Shown here in pieces: positions 16,929 through 26,429 of a stretch of 64,000 nucleotides of DNA; position 1 is the first letter of the stretch, and each line of letters opens with the position of its first letter. The DNA is from Sulfurovum sp. TSL1 (GTDB lineage: Bacteria; Campylobacterota; Campylobacteria; Campylobacterales; Sulfurovaceae). Below the pieces are notes generated by a model, which was not told where the DNA came from, ran no database searches, and saw only the letters and a list, made by a program, of their open reading frames with translations. Where the stretch lies: contig NZ_BPFI01000001.1 of the NCBI RefSeq assembly GCF_019972135.1, positions 1,161,106 to 1,225,105 on the forward strand. The letters run 5' to 3'. The position numbers and the translations under genes are program-made.

Positions 16929-18622
16929 TATTTCTCTCCTTTTTGCGGTAACATCATATTGAAGAGTGCACCGCCGGCCGGTACCATAGGAAGTACATCT
17001 TCAAAACGGTTCACGGCAACATTCATGAAACACACCTTATCTTGTGCTATTGCATCTTTGATCGCTGCATCAAACTCTTCTTTGGTAGTCACGTCATACC
17101 CTATTCCGCCACACGCCTCAGCCAGTGCTTTCCAGTTCGGTTGGAATGTCAAGTCTGTCTCGGAGTAGCGCTTTTCATAGAAGAACGTCTGCCACTGTCT
17201 AACCATTCCCAGGAAGTGGTTATTGAGTATAAGATTGATGACCGGTATTTTGTACTCTGCCGCCGTCACCAGTTCTTGCATATTCATCAGGATCGAACCG
17301 TCACCTGTGATATTGATAACCGTTTTATCGGGGAAGGCTCTTTTTGCACCGATGGCTGCAGGGAAACCAAAGCCCATCGTTCCCAATCCACCGGAATTGA
17401 TCCACTGGCGTGGTCTATCGAACGGATAATGCTGCGCTGCCCACATTTGGTGTTGCCCGACATCTGAAGTGATGATGGCATTTTCACCTACCAGTTCACC
17501 GATACGTTCTATAGCCCATTGCGGCTTGATGACCTCATCAGAATCAACATAAGATTGAGGGTGCAGCTCATCATAACGCTTCAATATCTCTCTCCATGCC
17601 TGGAATCTGTCTGTATCTATTCCATCAAGAAGCGGTAACATCTCTTCAAGAACCTGACTGACATCACCTACGATAGGATAGTCAACATCCACAAGTTTAC
17701 CGATATTCGCTGCATCAATGTCTACATGAATAATATCTGCATATTTTGCAAACTCGGAAAGTTTACCTGTTACCCTGTCATCAAATCTCGCACCAAGAGA
17801 GATCACCAGGTCTGTCTCTGACATTGCCATATTGGATGCATAATTCCCATGCATCCCCAGCATACCAAGAAGCAATGGATTTTTGGCACCCATTACACCT
17901 CTTGCCATCAATGTTTCAACGGTAGGGATCTGCGTTTTTTCTGCCAGCTTACGTACAAGATCACTCGCGTTTGAAAGTACCACACCACCCCCGATGTAAA
18001 GCAAAGGTTTTTTTGCTTTTTTCATCGCTTCTACAGCTTTTTCTATCTGCTTTTTGTTTCCTTTGTATGTCGGTTTATACGTAGGAATATTGACAGAATC
18101 AGGGTAGACAAACTCACCGATATCTACAGTAATATCTTTAGGAATGTCGATAAGCACCGGTCCCGGTCGTCCAGAACGCGCAATATAAAATGCTTCTTTC
18201 AACAAACGAGGCAGTTCTTCCAATGAACGTACCAAAAAGTTATGTTTTGTACAGGGTCTGGATATACCTACAGCATCTATCTCTTGAAACCCATCTGTAC
18301 CGATAAGCGACAAAGGCACCTGCCCGGAGATCACGACCATAGGAATTGAATCCATATAAGCTGTAGCCAGTCCAGTGACGGCGTTTGTAAATCCTGGTCC
18401 ACTGGTTACCATCGCAACACCCACTTCACCTGTAGCTCTTGCATAACCATCTGCTGCATGAACAGCTGCCTGTTCGTGACGGTTCAAGATATGCTCAAAC
18501 CCTTCTTGTTTGTAAATTTCATCATAAACGTGCATGATCGCACCGCCCGGGTAACCAAATACGGTCTTAACACCCTCAGCGATAATCGCTTCACACACCA
18601 TTTGTGCACCACTCATCTGCAT
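16928..18622 (-). CDS. ilvB: Acetolactate synthase, large (catalytic) subunit
   Basis: ThDP-dependent condensation of pyruvate to acetolactate (or with 2-oxobutyrate to acetohydroxybutyrate) for valine, leucine and isoleucine. It is 564 residues. Seen: the N-terminal catalytic glutamate in ILNRHEQAAVHAADGYAR, a central FAD-type domain, and the C-terminal ThDP/Mg motif GDGSILMNMQELVTAAEY...NNHFLGM. It is coupled to ilvH by a 1-nt overlap. ilvA (providing 2-oxobutyrate) is 1 kb upstream on the same strand, so isoleucine precursor genes cluster here. Confidence 0.97.
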   Translation of the reverse strand: MQMSGAQMVCEAIIAEGVKTVFGYPGGAIMHVYDEIYKQEGFEHILNRHEQAAVHAADGYARATGEVGVAMVTSGPGFTNAVTGLATAYMDSIPMVVISGQVPLSLIGTDGFQEIDAVGISRPCTKHNFLVRSLEELPRLLKEAFYIARSGRPGPVLIDIPKDITVDIGEFVYPDSVNIPTYKPTYKGNKKQIEKAVEAMKKAKKPLLYIGGGVVLSNASDLVRKLAEKTQIPTVETLMARGVMGAKNPLLLGMLGMHGNYASNMAMSETDLVISLGARFDDRVTGKLSEFAKYADIIHVDIDAANIGKLVDVDYPIVGDVSQVLEEMLPLLDGIDTDRFQAWREILKRYDELHPQSYVDSDEVIKPQWAIERIGELVGENAIITSDVGQHQMWAAQHYPFDRPRQWINSGGLGTMGFGFPAAIGAKRAFPDKTVINITGDGSILMNMQELVTAAEYKIPVINLILNNHFLGMVRQWQTFFYEKRYSETDLTFQPNWKALAEACGGIGYDVTTKEEFDAAIKDAIAQDKVCFMNVAVNRFEDVLPMVPAGGALFNMMLPQKGEK

Positions 18623-18674
18623 GGTCTACACTCCATTTAAATTTTTTTTGATTATATCTAAAAAAGATTAGAGT

Positions 18675-19583
18675 TTAATGGGCCTGATGCCCGCAAGCTT
18701 CTATGGCCACTCCCTCGCGTAAGCCATCATCTATCACGATACAGCTTTCAAACCCCAATAATCTGAAGAGTTGTTTGTAGATAAGGATACCTGCTGCTAT
18801 GAGATCAGAACGTCCCGTACCTACAGCGATCTCTCTCTCTTCAAATGGCATGGAGAGTAATTCTTTCAAGTAAAAATCCAACTCCTCTATTGCAAGAGAA
18901 GTACCGTTGATCTTTGATGCATCATAGGTTTCATAATTTTGTCCGAGTTTCATGGCTGCAACGGTCGTAGGTGTCCCGGCTGTGGCTACGAAAGCATTGA
19001 CCTTGCTTTTACTATGATAAAGATTCTCACAAAATCGTTGCATCTCAGCCATCTCTTTAGGAAGGACTTTCTCTATTTTTTCCAACGTTTCATAGGTTTG
19101 TGCAATGGTCACGATCCCTAAAGGAAAACTTTTAGAAACCGTTTCATCTCCATAATGGAAGATAAGTTCGGTAGAACCTCCACCTATATCAATCAGTACA
19201 AAGCTCTCCGAAGTATCCTGTAATGTGGAGAGTCTGTGTCTTACCGCGAGTAGAGTGAGTCTTGCTTCTTCTTCACCGGAGATGATATCAAAGTGCACAC
19301 CTGTCTCTTTTTTGATCCGGGAAAGCACTTCATCCGAGTTCACTGCTCTGCGTACAGCTTCCGTTGTCACGGCTCTTACCAAAGATGAGGAAAAATCGAT
19401 CTGCTCTTGTGCTTCCTGTATGGCTGAGATGACCTTTTTTACAGCCTCGTCATTGATCACCCCATACTGAGCCAGACCATCTGCCGTCTTCACGACCTTT
19501 TCAAATTCAGCTGTATGTCTGCCTGTGCTACACTCATACTCCAATACACGTAAAGTATTTGAACCTAGATCTATCGCTATCAT
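18675..19583 (-). CDS. Ppx/GppA-type phosphatase
   Basis: A 302-residue ASKHA-fold phosphatase of the exopolyphosphatase / pppGpp phosphatase family. Seen: the phosphate-1 segment AIDLGSNTLRV (residues 3-13), SGEEEARLTL (catalytic Glu region), the phosphate-2 segment LIDIGGGSTELIF, and TAGTPTTVAAM. The C-terminal HD-like extension of long Ppx proteins is lacking, as is usual for the short Campylobacterota form. Its ATG overlaps the ilvA stop, so both are probably co-transcribed. Polyphosphate and pppGpp substrates cannot be told apart. Confidence 0.88.
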   Translation of the reverse strand: MIAIDLGSNTLRVLEYECSTGRHTAEFEKVVKTADGLAQYGVINDEAVKKVISAIQEAQEQIDFSSSLVRAVTTEAVRRAVNSDEVLSRIKKETGVHFDIISGEEEARLTLLAVRHRLSTLQDTSESFVLIDIGGGSTELIFHYGDETVSKSFPLGIVTIAQTYETLEKIEKVLPKEMAEMQRFCENLYHSKSKVNAFVATAGTPTTVAAMKLGQNYETYDASKINGTSLAIEELDFYLKELLSMPFEEREIAVGTGRSDLIAAGILIYKQLFRLLGFESCIVIDDGLREGVAIEACGHQAH

Positions 19584-20794
19584 TAATGTTCTTCTTTAAA
19601 AGAAAACCCACCCTCTTTGAGTTGCTCTCTTATCTGTTCCTGATGCTCCACACCTTTGGTTTCCAAGGAGACAGAGACATGTGCATCACCGAATTCCAGA
19701 TCTATAGAGGTTCTGTCATACCCTATCTGAACGATGTTCGCACCTACTCTTGTCAGTATCTCGGTCAATGCCTGTAAAGCCCCCGGTTTGTCTACCAGCG
19801 TAACAAGCAGTTTCATCTTACGTGCAGACTTCATCAGTCCTTTTTCAATGATAAGAGAAAGCATTGTCACATCTATGTTTCCTCCACTGAGTACGACAGC
19901 TACTTTTGACCCTTTAGGCAAGTCTATCTTTCCATGTAGAAGTGCAGCAACACCTACGGCACCTGCCCCCTCTACCAACACTTTTTGTTTTTCCAATAAA
20001 AAGAGTATGGCAGCAGCGATCTCATCTTCGCCTACTGTCTCAAAAACATCCACATTTTTGAGAATATACTCTAAAGTGATCGGGGAAGTATCTCTAACTG
20101 CGATACCATCAGCGATCGTCCTTACAGAAGTCGTATCTATAGGTGTTTTTGCATCGTAAGACTGTTTCATTGCAGGTGCTCCTGCTGAAGAGATACCGAT
20201 GATCTTACACTTAGGATTCAGTGCTTTACTTGCCACAGACATACCTGAGATAAGTCCACCTCCACCAACGCATACAACCATAGCATCAAGATCTTTTATA
20301 TCCTCAATGATCTCAAGTGCAACTGTACCTTGACCTGCCATAACTTCTTCATCTTCAAAAGGGTGTACAAATGTATAGTTGTTCTTTTCCCCGAATTTTA
20401 CGGCATAGGCATAGGCTTCATCATAGTTAGACCCATGAAGTATCACATTGGCACCCAGCTCTTTCACTCCCATGACTTTGGTAAGCGGTGTGGATTCCGG
20501 CATGACAATGGTGGCTTCGATACCAAAATGTTTTGCTGAAAAAGCTACACCCTGTGCATGGTTACCTGCAGAGGAAGCGACAACGCCACCTTTGTCACCC
20601 GCTTCTATCAAAGAAGCAATTTTATTAAAAGCTCCTCTAAGTTTAAACGCACCGGTACGTTGAAGGTTCTCTTTTTTAAGGTACACCTCATAGCCGCTCA
20701 TTTGGCTTAAAATAGGAGCATAAGAGAAGGGCGTTCGATGCACAACATCCGATACTCTTTCATAGGCTTTTTGGATACTTTTTAAGTCTAACAT
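19583..20794 (-). CDS. ilvA: Threonine ammonia-lyase with C-terminal ACT domain
   Basis: PLP enzyme converting threonine to 2-oxobutyrate, the entry to isoleucine synthesis. It is 403 residues. The PLP lysine is in GAFKLRGAFNKI (near 52), followed by SSAGNHAQGVAFSAK and the tetraglycine loop VGGGGLISG. A single C-terminal ACT-type domain (MKLLVTLVDKPGALQALTEIL, about 330-400) suggests effector control. This short TdcB-like form serves biosynthesis in many bacteria. Location upstream of ilvBH supports the anabolic role. Confidence 0.94.
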   Translation of the reverse strand: MLDLKSIQKAYERVSDVVHRTPFSYAPILSQMSGYEVYLKKENLQRTGAFKLRGAFNKIASLIEAGDKGGVVASSAGNHAQGVAFSAKHFGIEATIVMPESTPLTKVMGVKELGANVILHGSNYDEAYAYAVKFGEKNNYTFVHPFEDEEVMAGQGTVALEIIEDIKDLDAMVVCVGGGGLISGMSVASKALNPKCKIIGISSAGAPAMKQSYDAKTPIDTTSVRTIADGIAVRDTSPITLEYILKNVDVFETVGEDEIAAAILFLLEKQKVLVEGAGAVGVAALLHGKIDLPKGSKVAVVLSGGNIDVTMLSLIIEKGLMKSARKMKLLVTLVDKPGALQALTEILTRVGANIVQIGYDRTSIDLEFGDAHVSVSLETKGVEHQEQIREQLKEGGFSFKEEH

Positions 20795-20846
20795 TATCTT
20801 TCCTAGCTATTATATTGTCAGAAGTATATCAGAATAAGGATAAAGC

Positions 20847-21284
20847 ATGGAATGCGAACTGCCACGCGTCAATAGTAGCTGTGAAGAGATGAAGAAATAT
20901 TTTGAAGAAGCCAAAACCATAGCTGTGATAGGGGCATCACCAAAAACAAACAAAGCGAGCAATCATGTAGCCCACTACTTACAGAAAGTAGGCTACAAAA
21001 TGATACCTGTCTATCCGAAAGGCGACACCATTTTAGGAGAAAAGGTCTATAGAAGTCTTACTGAGATAGACGAACCTGTCGATATGGTCATCGTTTTTAG
21101 AAAACCTGCTGCACTGGATGCTATTGCGGATGAAGTCATAGCCCGTGGTGATGTGAAGACCTACTGGACACAACTTGAACTTATTAACAATGAGGCAGCG
21201 CAAAGAGTCAAAGACGCAGGTATCAATGTCGTACAGAACTACTGTGCAATGGTCGAACACAGAAAGCTATTTAAACACACATGA
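20847..21284 (+). CDS. CoA-binding domain protein (YccU family)
   Basis: A 145-residue single Rossmann domain of the CoA_binding_2 family. The nucleotide loop AVIGASPKTNKASNHVAHYL (near 28-47) is followed by GYKMIPVYPKG and VDMVIVFRKP. Role unknown; related proteins bind CoA. It is divergent from ilvA. Its TGA overlaps the ATG of the next gene (ATGA), so the two are translationally coupled. Confidence 0.88.
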   Translation: MECELPRVNSSCEEMKKYFEEAKTIAVIGASPKTNKASNHVAHYLQKVGYKMIPVYPKGDTILGEKVYRSLTEIDEPVDMVIVFRKPAALDAIADEVIARGDVKTYWTQLELINNEAAQRVKDAGINVVQNYCAMVEHRKLFKHT

Positions 21285-21961
21285 AAAAGATACTTTTAAT
21301 TACACTGACTTTACTTGGTACAGCGACACTGCAGGCAGAGCTTTTCACAGACCATTTTGAAAATGGTGTGGTCAAATCACAGATCGAATATCTCAAAGGC
21401 ACAAGAACAGAGACTGCAGAGGGTGTCAAAGACGGACTTGAAAAGGTCTATTATAATACAGGTCAACTGGCATTTGTAGTGAAGAACGTTCAAGGGGTAA
21501 GAGAGGGCCCGCTCAATTGGTATGACAGAGAAGGAAACCATCTTGAAGTGATCCATTATCAAAAAGGTAAACGTCATGGTATGAATAAAATATTTTATGC
21601 TGACGGGACACTGCGTATAGAGGTCAATTATGTCAATGATGAAAAAGAGGGTCCCGAGAAATACTACTTCAGTACAGGCAAACTCGCCTCTGAAGTCATT
21701 TTTAAAAATGGTAAAAAAGAAGGCTTACAAAAAGAATACAATGAAGACGGGACTCTCAACAATGATGTCATGTATAAACATGGATATAAAGAGGGTAAAA
21801 GACGGTGGTATGACAAAGAGGGAAAAGTGATCAGAACGGAACTTTATAAAATGGACAGACCTGTCAATCTCATGAAGAAAATTCAGGCTAAAAAACCGGA
21901 TGCGACCATAGAAGCACTTCACGGTTTAGACTTCAATCCTAACAACAGAAAGGTTAAATAG
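21281..21961 (+). CDS. Secreted MORN-repeat (YwqK-like) protein
   Basis: A 226-residue protein with a signal peptide (residues 1-19, ending LQA) and at least five tandem repeats of about 22-24 residues of the MORN-2/YwqK type. Examples are KDGLEKVYYNTGQLAFVV, REGPLNWYDREGN, RHGMNKIFYADGTLRIEV, KEGPEKYYFSTGKLASEV and KEGLQKEYNEDGTL. The fold is a beta-hairpin ladder. Database names for this family mention toxin-antitoxin, but a secreted copy next to a CoA-binding protein gives no support for that. Function is unknown. Confidence 0.8.
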   Translation: MKKILLITLTLLGTATLQAELFTDHFENGVVKSQIEYLKGTRTETAEGVKDGLEKVYYNTGQLAFVVKNVQGVREGPLNWYDREGNHLEVIHYQKGKRHGMNKIFYADGTLRIEVNYVNDEKEGPEKYYFSTGKLASEVIFKNGKKEGLQKEYNEDGTLNNDVMYKHGYKEGKRRWYDKEGKVIRTELYKMDRPVNLMKKIQAKKPDATIEALHGLDFNPNNRKVK

Positions 21962-22289
21962 TCAAAGACGCATAAATTCGACTCTATATATGATGCGAAG
22001 GTACACTGTACCAATCAAATGTACCTTCCAAATATGCTTTATTCTATAGCAATAAAAAGTCCATTTAATCAGAGGGATAAATACACATTTTTCTCTCTAT
22101 ATTGACGTACTTATTACCTCATTAAAACCCCATATTTTCGCATATATCCATAAAAATTATAATAACTATTCTTACAGATAATAATAATCTTTAATTATGT
22201 TAAATATATTATTATTTTTATAATTTTAAAGAAAACTTAACAATTTTAATGTAAAAATTTATGGTAATCAAATTTAAAAGGAGACTAAA
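21962..22289. other. AT-rich intergenic region upstream of the multiheme cytochrome
   Basis: There is no gene in these 328 bp. A 9-bp inverted repeat GAAGGTACA / TGTACCTTC (21997-22005 and 22020-22028) follows the MORN gene and may end or stabilise its message. From about 22130 the DNA becomes extremely AT-rich, including a GATAATAATAATC stretch near 22175, and probably carries the cytochrome promoter. An AAAGGAG ribosome binding site ends the region. Confidence 0.55.
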
Positions 22290-24653
22290 ATGATTTCAAA
22301 AATTGTAAAAAGCACAGTAGCCTTGTCACTTCTTACCACTGCTGCTTTTTCTGCCGCTGACTATGACAAAACCCCGCCGTTTTCGATGGATAAATTGGAG
22401 GCAGTAAAAATAAAAGGGAAAACTGCCTTTCAACCAAAAGCAGACTATAGCATGTTTGTCAACTACGAACTTGGTATGCACTGTGTTGGTTTTGATATGA
22501 GCTACTGTTGTGTCATTCCACCATACAACTCTATCCAATCACAAGCGATCAAAGTCGGAAAAGGAAGCAGCCTTCCTAAGCTCATGACACCGGATGATAA
22601 TGTAAAACTTTTTGCCTACACCAGAGACAACTCATTCTCTGAGGGTAACAAGATGAAGTACTGGACAGTACCTAAAGATGCCGATGGGGATGGCCACTTG
22701 GACAGTCCGGGTGATAATGTCGCAAACTATGTATGGTCGCATCTCTTTATCTATAAAGACCTTGAAGGTACGATGCCTCCTGGTGCAACAGAAAAAGACA
22801 GACTTAGAGTAGGTCGTCAGATCCAGGTAAAAGTGGACCATGGTCCTTCAGGTGCGCCTATGACCGGGTATATGTCCTATGCCGGTAAAGACGGTGGTAA
22901 CGTGGTGATGACCGATACCCTCGTACCTCCGGTGAAAGATGTTAAACTTGTCCTTACAGCTTCGCACTTATGGGATGCACTCGGTCTTCCTTTGACTGCG
23001 TTTAATGACAGTACAAGAAAAGGTTCACTGCGTACAATAACAGAAAGAGATTTCCAGCCATTCCAGTACTCCACAGTTGAACTTCACACGGGTGATGGGA
23101 AACAGGTGAAACAACCCGATGGAACTGCCGTTTCTTACTTTGGTACCAACCCTGTAGATATCCCTAACTGTTATGCTTGTCACTCACGTACCGGTAAAGC
23201 AGCTCAAATGGCCAGAGATGAAGGTTTGACCCAAGGAGATGAAGAGTACAACTATTGGAAATCATACCCTGATACATCCGAGTATATGGCGAGACTTTCA
23301 GAGGGTTCTATCAACATCCTTGCACTTCACGATAAGCATCATGGTACGACATTCCTCTCTGACTATCGTAATGATGCACCTGCACAGCGTTTAGGTAAAG
23401 TCGGTTTTGTGAATTGTACGGACTGTCATGGTGATAACGTTTCTGGGAACCTTCAAGAGCCTAGAGTCACTGCCATGGGTTATAAAACAGTGAAAGCAAA
23501 ACCGCTTTCAGAAGCGGTGCACGGATTCCACCTAGCCATGGTACCTATGCCTGATGCTGCAGGAAGATCACAATCATGTCAATCCTGTCACCCGACACAC
23601 TTCCAAAACCCTAGTATGAATGATGACACGAACCCGTTCCGTGTGACAGACAGATATGGTGAAGCAAGATTCTCTAAAGGTGATATCAGAAATTCCGGCG
23701 GTGGTTGTTATGTCAGACGTGATGCGCACTCCAACCCGAATGCAAAACCTCCGTTCTTCCTTAATGCTTATGGTAAATGGCAGCTTGAGAACGTTGCAAC
23801 CAAAGATGAACACGGAAAAGATGCCGGTAAACTTCTAGGTCTATACTGTACGAACTGTCACACGAAAGTAGCGCAAGCGCTTTATGCTGCGGATGACTTG
23901 ACCAATGATTCCAAACAAGAGGGGAAAACACTTAGAAACAAATCTCTTAAAGAAATGGTAGCAGGTATCACAGGTGGAGACATGAAGAAGTTTGCTTCTT
24001 GGGCAGACCCTAAATCAACTGGTGAGAAGAATGAAGTCCTCAGTTACTATGCAGATCACAAATCAGCAACATTGGTTAAAAATGTGGGAGAAGGATTGAA
24101 ACTGGATCTCAAGCCTTGGAACCATAAAACAGGTGAAGATGTACCGTATTCAGCAGCCTCTGCCGGTAATGACTGGTGGTTGGCAGCTTCTGAACCTCAC
24201 TGTGCGGATTGTCACTTGGCACCGTTTGTTGAGCAAGATACCGGTGGTAAATACTTCCCGATCGATCAGCCTAACAAGTATTCACTCTATAGATACTCTA
24301 AAGCACATGGGAACCTTGCATGTCAGACATGTCATGAGTCGACACATGGTCTTTACTCAACACGATATGACGGTGATGAAAGATCTGTAGATGTGACAAC
24401 ACACCAGCAAGCACTTCAGTATAGTCCTGATGGTAAATATACCGGACCGGTGACCTGTACGGCATGTCACACGGTCAATAATAATGGTGTACCGGTGCAA
24501 CTGGAGGGTACGGAGTATGCAAATGACTATTGGGCTTCAGTGACATTGGCTCACTTCATGAGAGAGGGAGACCAAAAACTTTCAGTCAAAGAACTGGTGA
24601 AAAAATACCCTTATAAAAAATCTGCACAGATCGTGAAAGACGGTTGGAAGTAA
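22290..24653 (+). CDS. Large secreted seven-heme c-type cytochrome
   Basis: A 787-residue periplasmic protein with a clear signal peptide (cleavage near FSA, residue 22). Seven CxxCH heme sites start at residues 294, 376, 430, 520, 638, 678 and 723; many distal histidines could be second ligands. The first 290 residues have no CxxCH but contain a cysteine-rich patch (GMHCVGFDMSYCC, about 63-75) that may hold another cofactor or disulfide. A GGCYVRRDAH segment near 471 resembles a broken heme site. I do not recognise a named enzyme. It stands alone with its own terminator, behind AAAGGAG. Likely periplasmic respiratory electron transfer. Confidence 0.85.
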   Translation: MISKIVKSTVALSLLTTAAFSAADYDKTPPFSMDKLEAVKIKGKTAFQPKADYSMFVNYELGMHCVGFDMSYCCVIPPYNSIQSQAIKVGKGSSLPKLMTPDDNVKLFAYTRDNSFSEGNKMKYWTVPKDADGDGHLDSPGDNVANYVWSHLFIYKDLEGTMPPGATEKDRLRVGRQIQVKVDHGPSGAPMTGYMSYAGKDGGNVVMTDTLVPPVKDVKLVLTASHLWDALGLPLTAFNDSTRKGSLRTITERDFQPFQYSTVELHTGDGKQVKQPDGTAVSYFGTNPVDIPNCYACHSRTGKAAQMARDEGLTQGDEEYNYWKSYPDTSEYMARLSEGSINILALHDKHHGTTFLSDYRNDAPAQRLGKVGFVNCTDCHGDNVSGNLQEPRVTAMGYKTVKAKPLSEAVHGFHLAMVPMPDAAGRSQSCQSCHPTHFQNPSMNDDTNPFRVTDRYGEARFSKGDIRNSGGGCYVRRDAHSNPNAKPPFFLNAYGKWQLENVATKDEHGKDAGKLLGLYCTNCHTKVAQALYAADDLTNDSKQEGKTLRNKSLKEMVAGITGGDMKKFASWADPKSTGEKNEVLSYYADHKSATLVKNVGEGLKLDLKPWNHKTGEDVPYSAASAGNDWWLAASEPHCADCHLAPFVEQDTGGKYFPIDQPNKYSLYRYSKAHGNLACQTCHESTHGLYSTRYDGDERSVDVTTHQQALQYSPDGKYTGPVTCTACHTVNNNGVPVQLEGTEYANDYWASVTLAHFMREGDQKLSVKELVKKYPYKKSAQIVKDGWK

Positions 24654-24667
24654 TGCCAACCCTCTTT

Positions 24668-24693
24668 GAACTTACTATCTTCATAGTAAGTTC
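24668..24693 (+). terminator. Perfect 11-bp hairpin after the cytochrome gene
   Basis: Arms GAACTTACTAT / ATAGTAAGTTC around CTTC, 15 nt after the stop codon. With the second hairpin directly downstream it forms a tandem end structure for the multiheme cytochrome message. Confidence 0.75.
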
Positions 24694-24698
24694 CTTTT

Positions 24699-24725
24699 CC
24701 CTTCTTCATTGAAGGGTTTTTTCTA
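24699..24725 (+). terminator. Rho-independent terminator
   Basis: Hairpin CCCTTC / GAAGGG with a 6-nt loop, followed immediately by a T run (TTTTTTCT). It ends the cytochrome transcript. Because the LAB_N gene is convergent, it may also limit read-through into that gene. Confidence 0.8.
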
Positions 24726-24763
24726 TATTCTTTTTTTCTATCCCTATACTTCACTCTTTATCA

Positions 24764-25399
24764 CTATTTTTTGAGTTCTATCATAATATTACGGGTATAG
24801 ATGATAAATCCAAAAAGTTGCCCCAGAAGCAAAACAGGATCTTTTCTGAAAACAGCATAACTTAATATCATCAGTGAACCGGTGAGACTTAGCATCCAAA
24901 AACCAAATGGAAGATGGGATCTTTTCATCCGTTCAGAGTAGATCCATTGATAGACAAATCTGAAGGTAAATAGAATTTGTCCTATGCTCCCCCAGAGCAA
25001 AAGAAACAACGGGATATCCTCATTTTTAAAGAGACGGTGCATCTCGATCTCGTTATTGTTGTATGCATAAAGAACGATGAGTGCAGGGAAAATCCATAAA
25101 AAGATCTGCAACACAGAGGGGAGCTTTCTCCAGGATCCTTGAAGCTGCATATTTCTTATATAGATAAAATAGGTGATCGATTGCCCCAACATGATGGCAA
25201 AGTCATCACGCAACCATCCATAGATAAATAATAAAAAAGAGGCCATAAGGCTCAATTCCCAAAAAAGTTCAGGGGTGAGTACCTTTTTCACTTTTTCTGA
25301 CTGTATCCATTGCACAAGCAGACGTGCCGAAAAAAGAATTTGTGCACTGAATCCTATAACATAGACAAAAAGTCCATACGAGAGCCATCCACTACTCAT
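24764..25399 (-). CDS. Membrane protein with two lipid-A-disaccharide-synthase N-terminal (LAB_N) domains
   Basis: A 211-residue inner-membrane protein with about six helices in two homologous halves. Each half has the LAB_N pattern: QILFSARLLVQWIQSEK...FWELSLMASFLLFIYGWLRDD in the first and QILFTFRFVYQWIYSERMKRS...FWMLSLTGSLMILSYAVFRKD in the second. Each ends in GQ...IYIRN or IYTRN. LAB_N proteins usually sit beside ArnC/ArnT-like genes and are thought to help handle lipid-linked sugars. The start overlaps the stop of the upstream glycosyltransferase by 4 nt. Confidence 0.88.
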   Translation of the reverse strand: MSSGWLSYGLFVYVIGFSAQILFSARLLVQWIQSEKVKKVLTPELFWELSLMASFLLFIYGWLRDDFAIMLGQSITYFIYIRNMQLQGSWRKLPSVLQIFLWIFPALIVLYAYNNNEIEMHRLFKNEDIPLFLLLWGSIGQILFTFRFVYQWIYSERMKRSHLPFGFWMLSLTGSLMILSYAVFRKDPVLLLGQLFGFIIYTRNIMIELKK

Positions 25400-26121
25400 A
25401 CACTAGGGGTACTCTCTTCAACTTTATAGGTAATATATCTGCTTTTCATCCAACGGTAGGCAAAGGCATCCTGAAGAGGCTTGATGGAACGGTTAAAGAT
25501 ATTGAATTTTGATACCCCTGCGGTGCGTTCAAAATGTTGAACGTTTTTTTGCTGTATCTTGCCGCCTTGAAGTTTGATCAAAGCAGGAATAAAACGATGC
25601 ATCCCGTCAAAAAAAGGTATTTTTTTTGCCACATCTGCTTTCATTATCTTAAGGGGGCATCCGGTATCGATCACGCCATCATCGATCAAAGCGCGTCTGA
25701 TAGAGTTGGCAAAAGAGGATTGTACTTTCTTGCTTAACGTGTCTTTTCGTTTACCTCTAAATCCAATAACCGCTTCATACTGGTCTATCTCTTCAAGCAG
25801 TAGGTCAAAGTCAAACGGTGTGGTTTGCAGATCCGCATCGATATAGCCTACAAGCTCTGTACCGCAAACATCGATCCCTGCTTTAATAGCCGTACTCAAT
25901 CCATAGTTTTTATCGAATTTGATATAGCTGAAATCATCTTTTTTACAAATATCCATTATTTTTTCAAAACTGCCGTCCGTAGAGCCGTCATCCACAAATA
26001 TCACTTTACTTTTCGTGTCACTTTGAGCAAAATACTCTGTAAAAACAGCCTCTATCCTATCTAAATTGTCCACCTCATTGTAGACAGGTACAATGATACT
26101 CATTCTATAGTTATTTTTCAT
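25396..26121 (-). CDS. Family 2 glycosyltransferase (DPM1/ArnC-like)
   Basis: A 241-residue GT-A enzyme: SIIVPVYNEVDNLDRIE (NDP-sugar binding), VIFVDDGSTDGSF, and the metal motif YIDADLQTTPFDF near residue 95. No membrane helices follow the catalytic domain, unlike ArnC, so it resembles dolichol-phosphate-mannose synthase-type enzymes that load a sugar on undecaprenyl phosphate. It forms an overlapping pair with the LAB_N gene and is divergent from the GT39 gene, which would use the lipid-linked sugar. The sugar is unknown. Confidence 0.88.
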   Translation of the reverse strand: MKNNYRMSIIVPVYNEVDNLDRIEAVFTEYFAQSDTKSKVIFVDDGSTDGSFEKIMDICKKDDFSYIKFDKNYGLSTAIKAGIDVCGTELVGYIDADLQTTPFDFDLLLEEIDQYEAVIGFRGKRKDTLSKKVQSSFANSIRRALIDDGVIDTGCPLKIMKADVAKKIPFFDGMHRFIPALIKLQGGKIQQKNVQHFERTAGVSKFNIFNRSIKPLQDAFAYRWMKSRYITYKVEESTPSV

Positions 26122-26429
26122 ATCATACTATTTCCATATGTTTTTTGATGTAGATTCCCACTATTATAACGTACAATAATATAAAAGCTTCAAGGGTTTT
26201 ACAAGCATGCTTTTTACTACAGGGTCATACAATATTCGAATAGATCTTTCCGCAGGAAACAGATAAAATTTCATATATTGAAAATGAGGTTAAAGAGAAT
26301 AAGGATATACTTACCGTCAAATATCCCCATCATACGTTTTACACGCAAGAAAGAGTTCATTCTATCTGCAGAAGTGAAGACGATATTTTATTTGATTTCT
26401 ATCTATAGTGAAGGAAAAAAGTACAAGTC
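26122..26429. other. Intergenic region with a possible gene relic
   Basis: This 308-bp gap separates the divergent GT2 and GT39 genes. On the + strand 26244-26408 is open without a start codon and reads IFPQETDKISYIENEV...RSEDDILFDFYL and stops. The preceding in-frame codon is a stop, and another frame is open just upstream. This looks like the decayed end of a coding sequence, but it is too short to identify. Promoters for both flanking genes should lie here; I see no convincing boxes. Confidence 0.35.

Noticed and set aside
22160-22200. Fur box upstream of the multiheme cytochrome
   Set aside because: GATAATAATAATC has half-site similarity but no 7-1-7 symmetry, and the surrounding DNA is nearly pure A/T.
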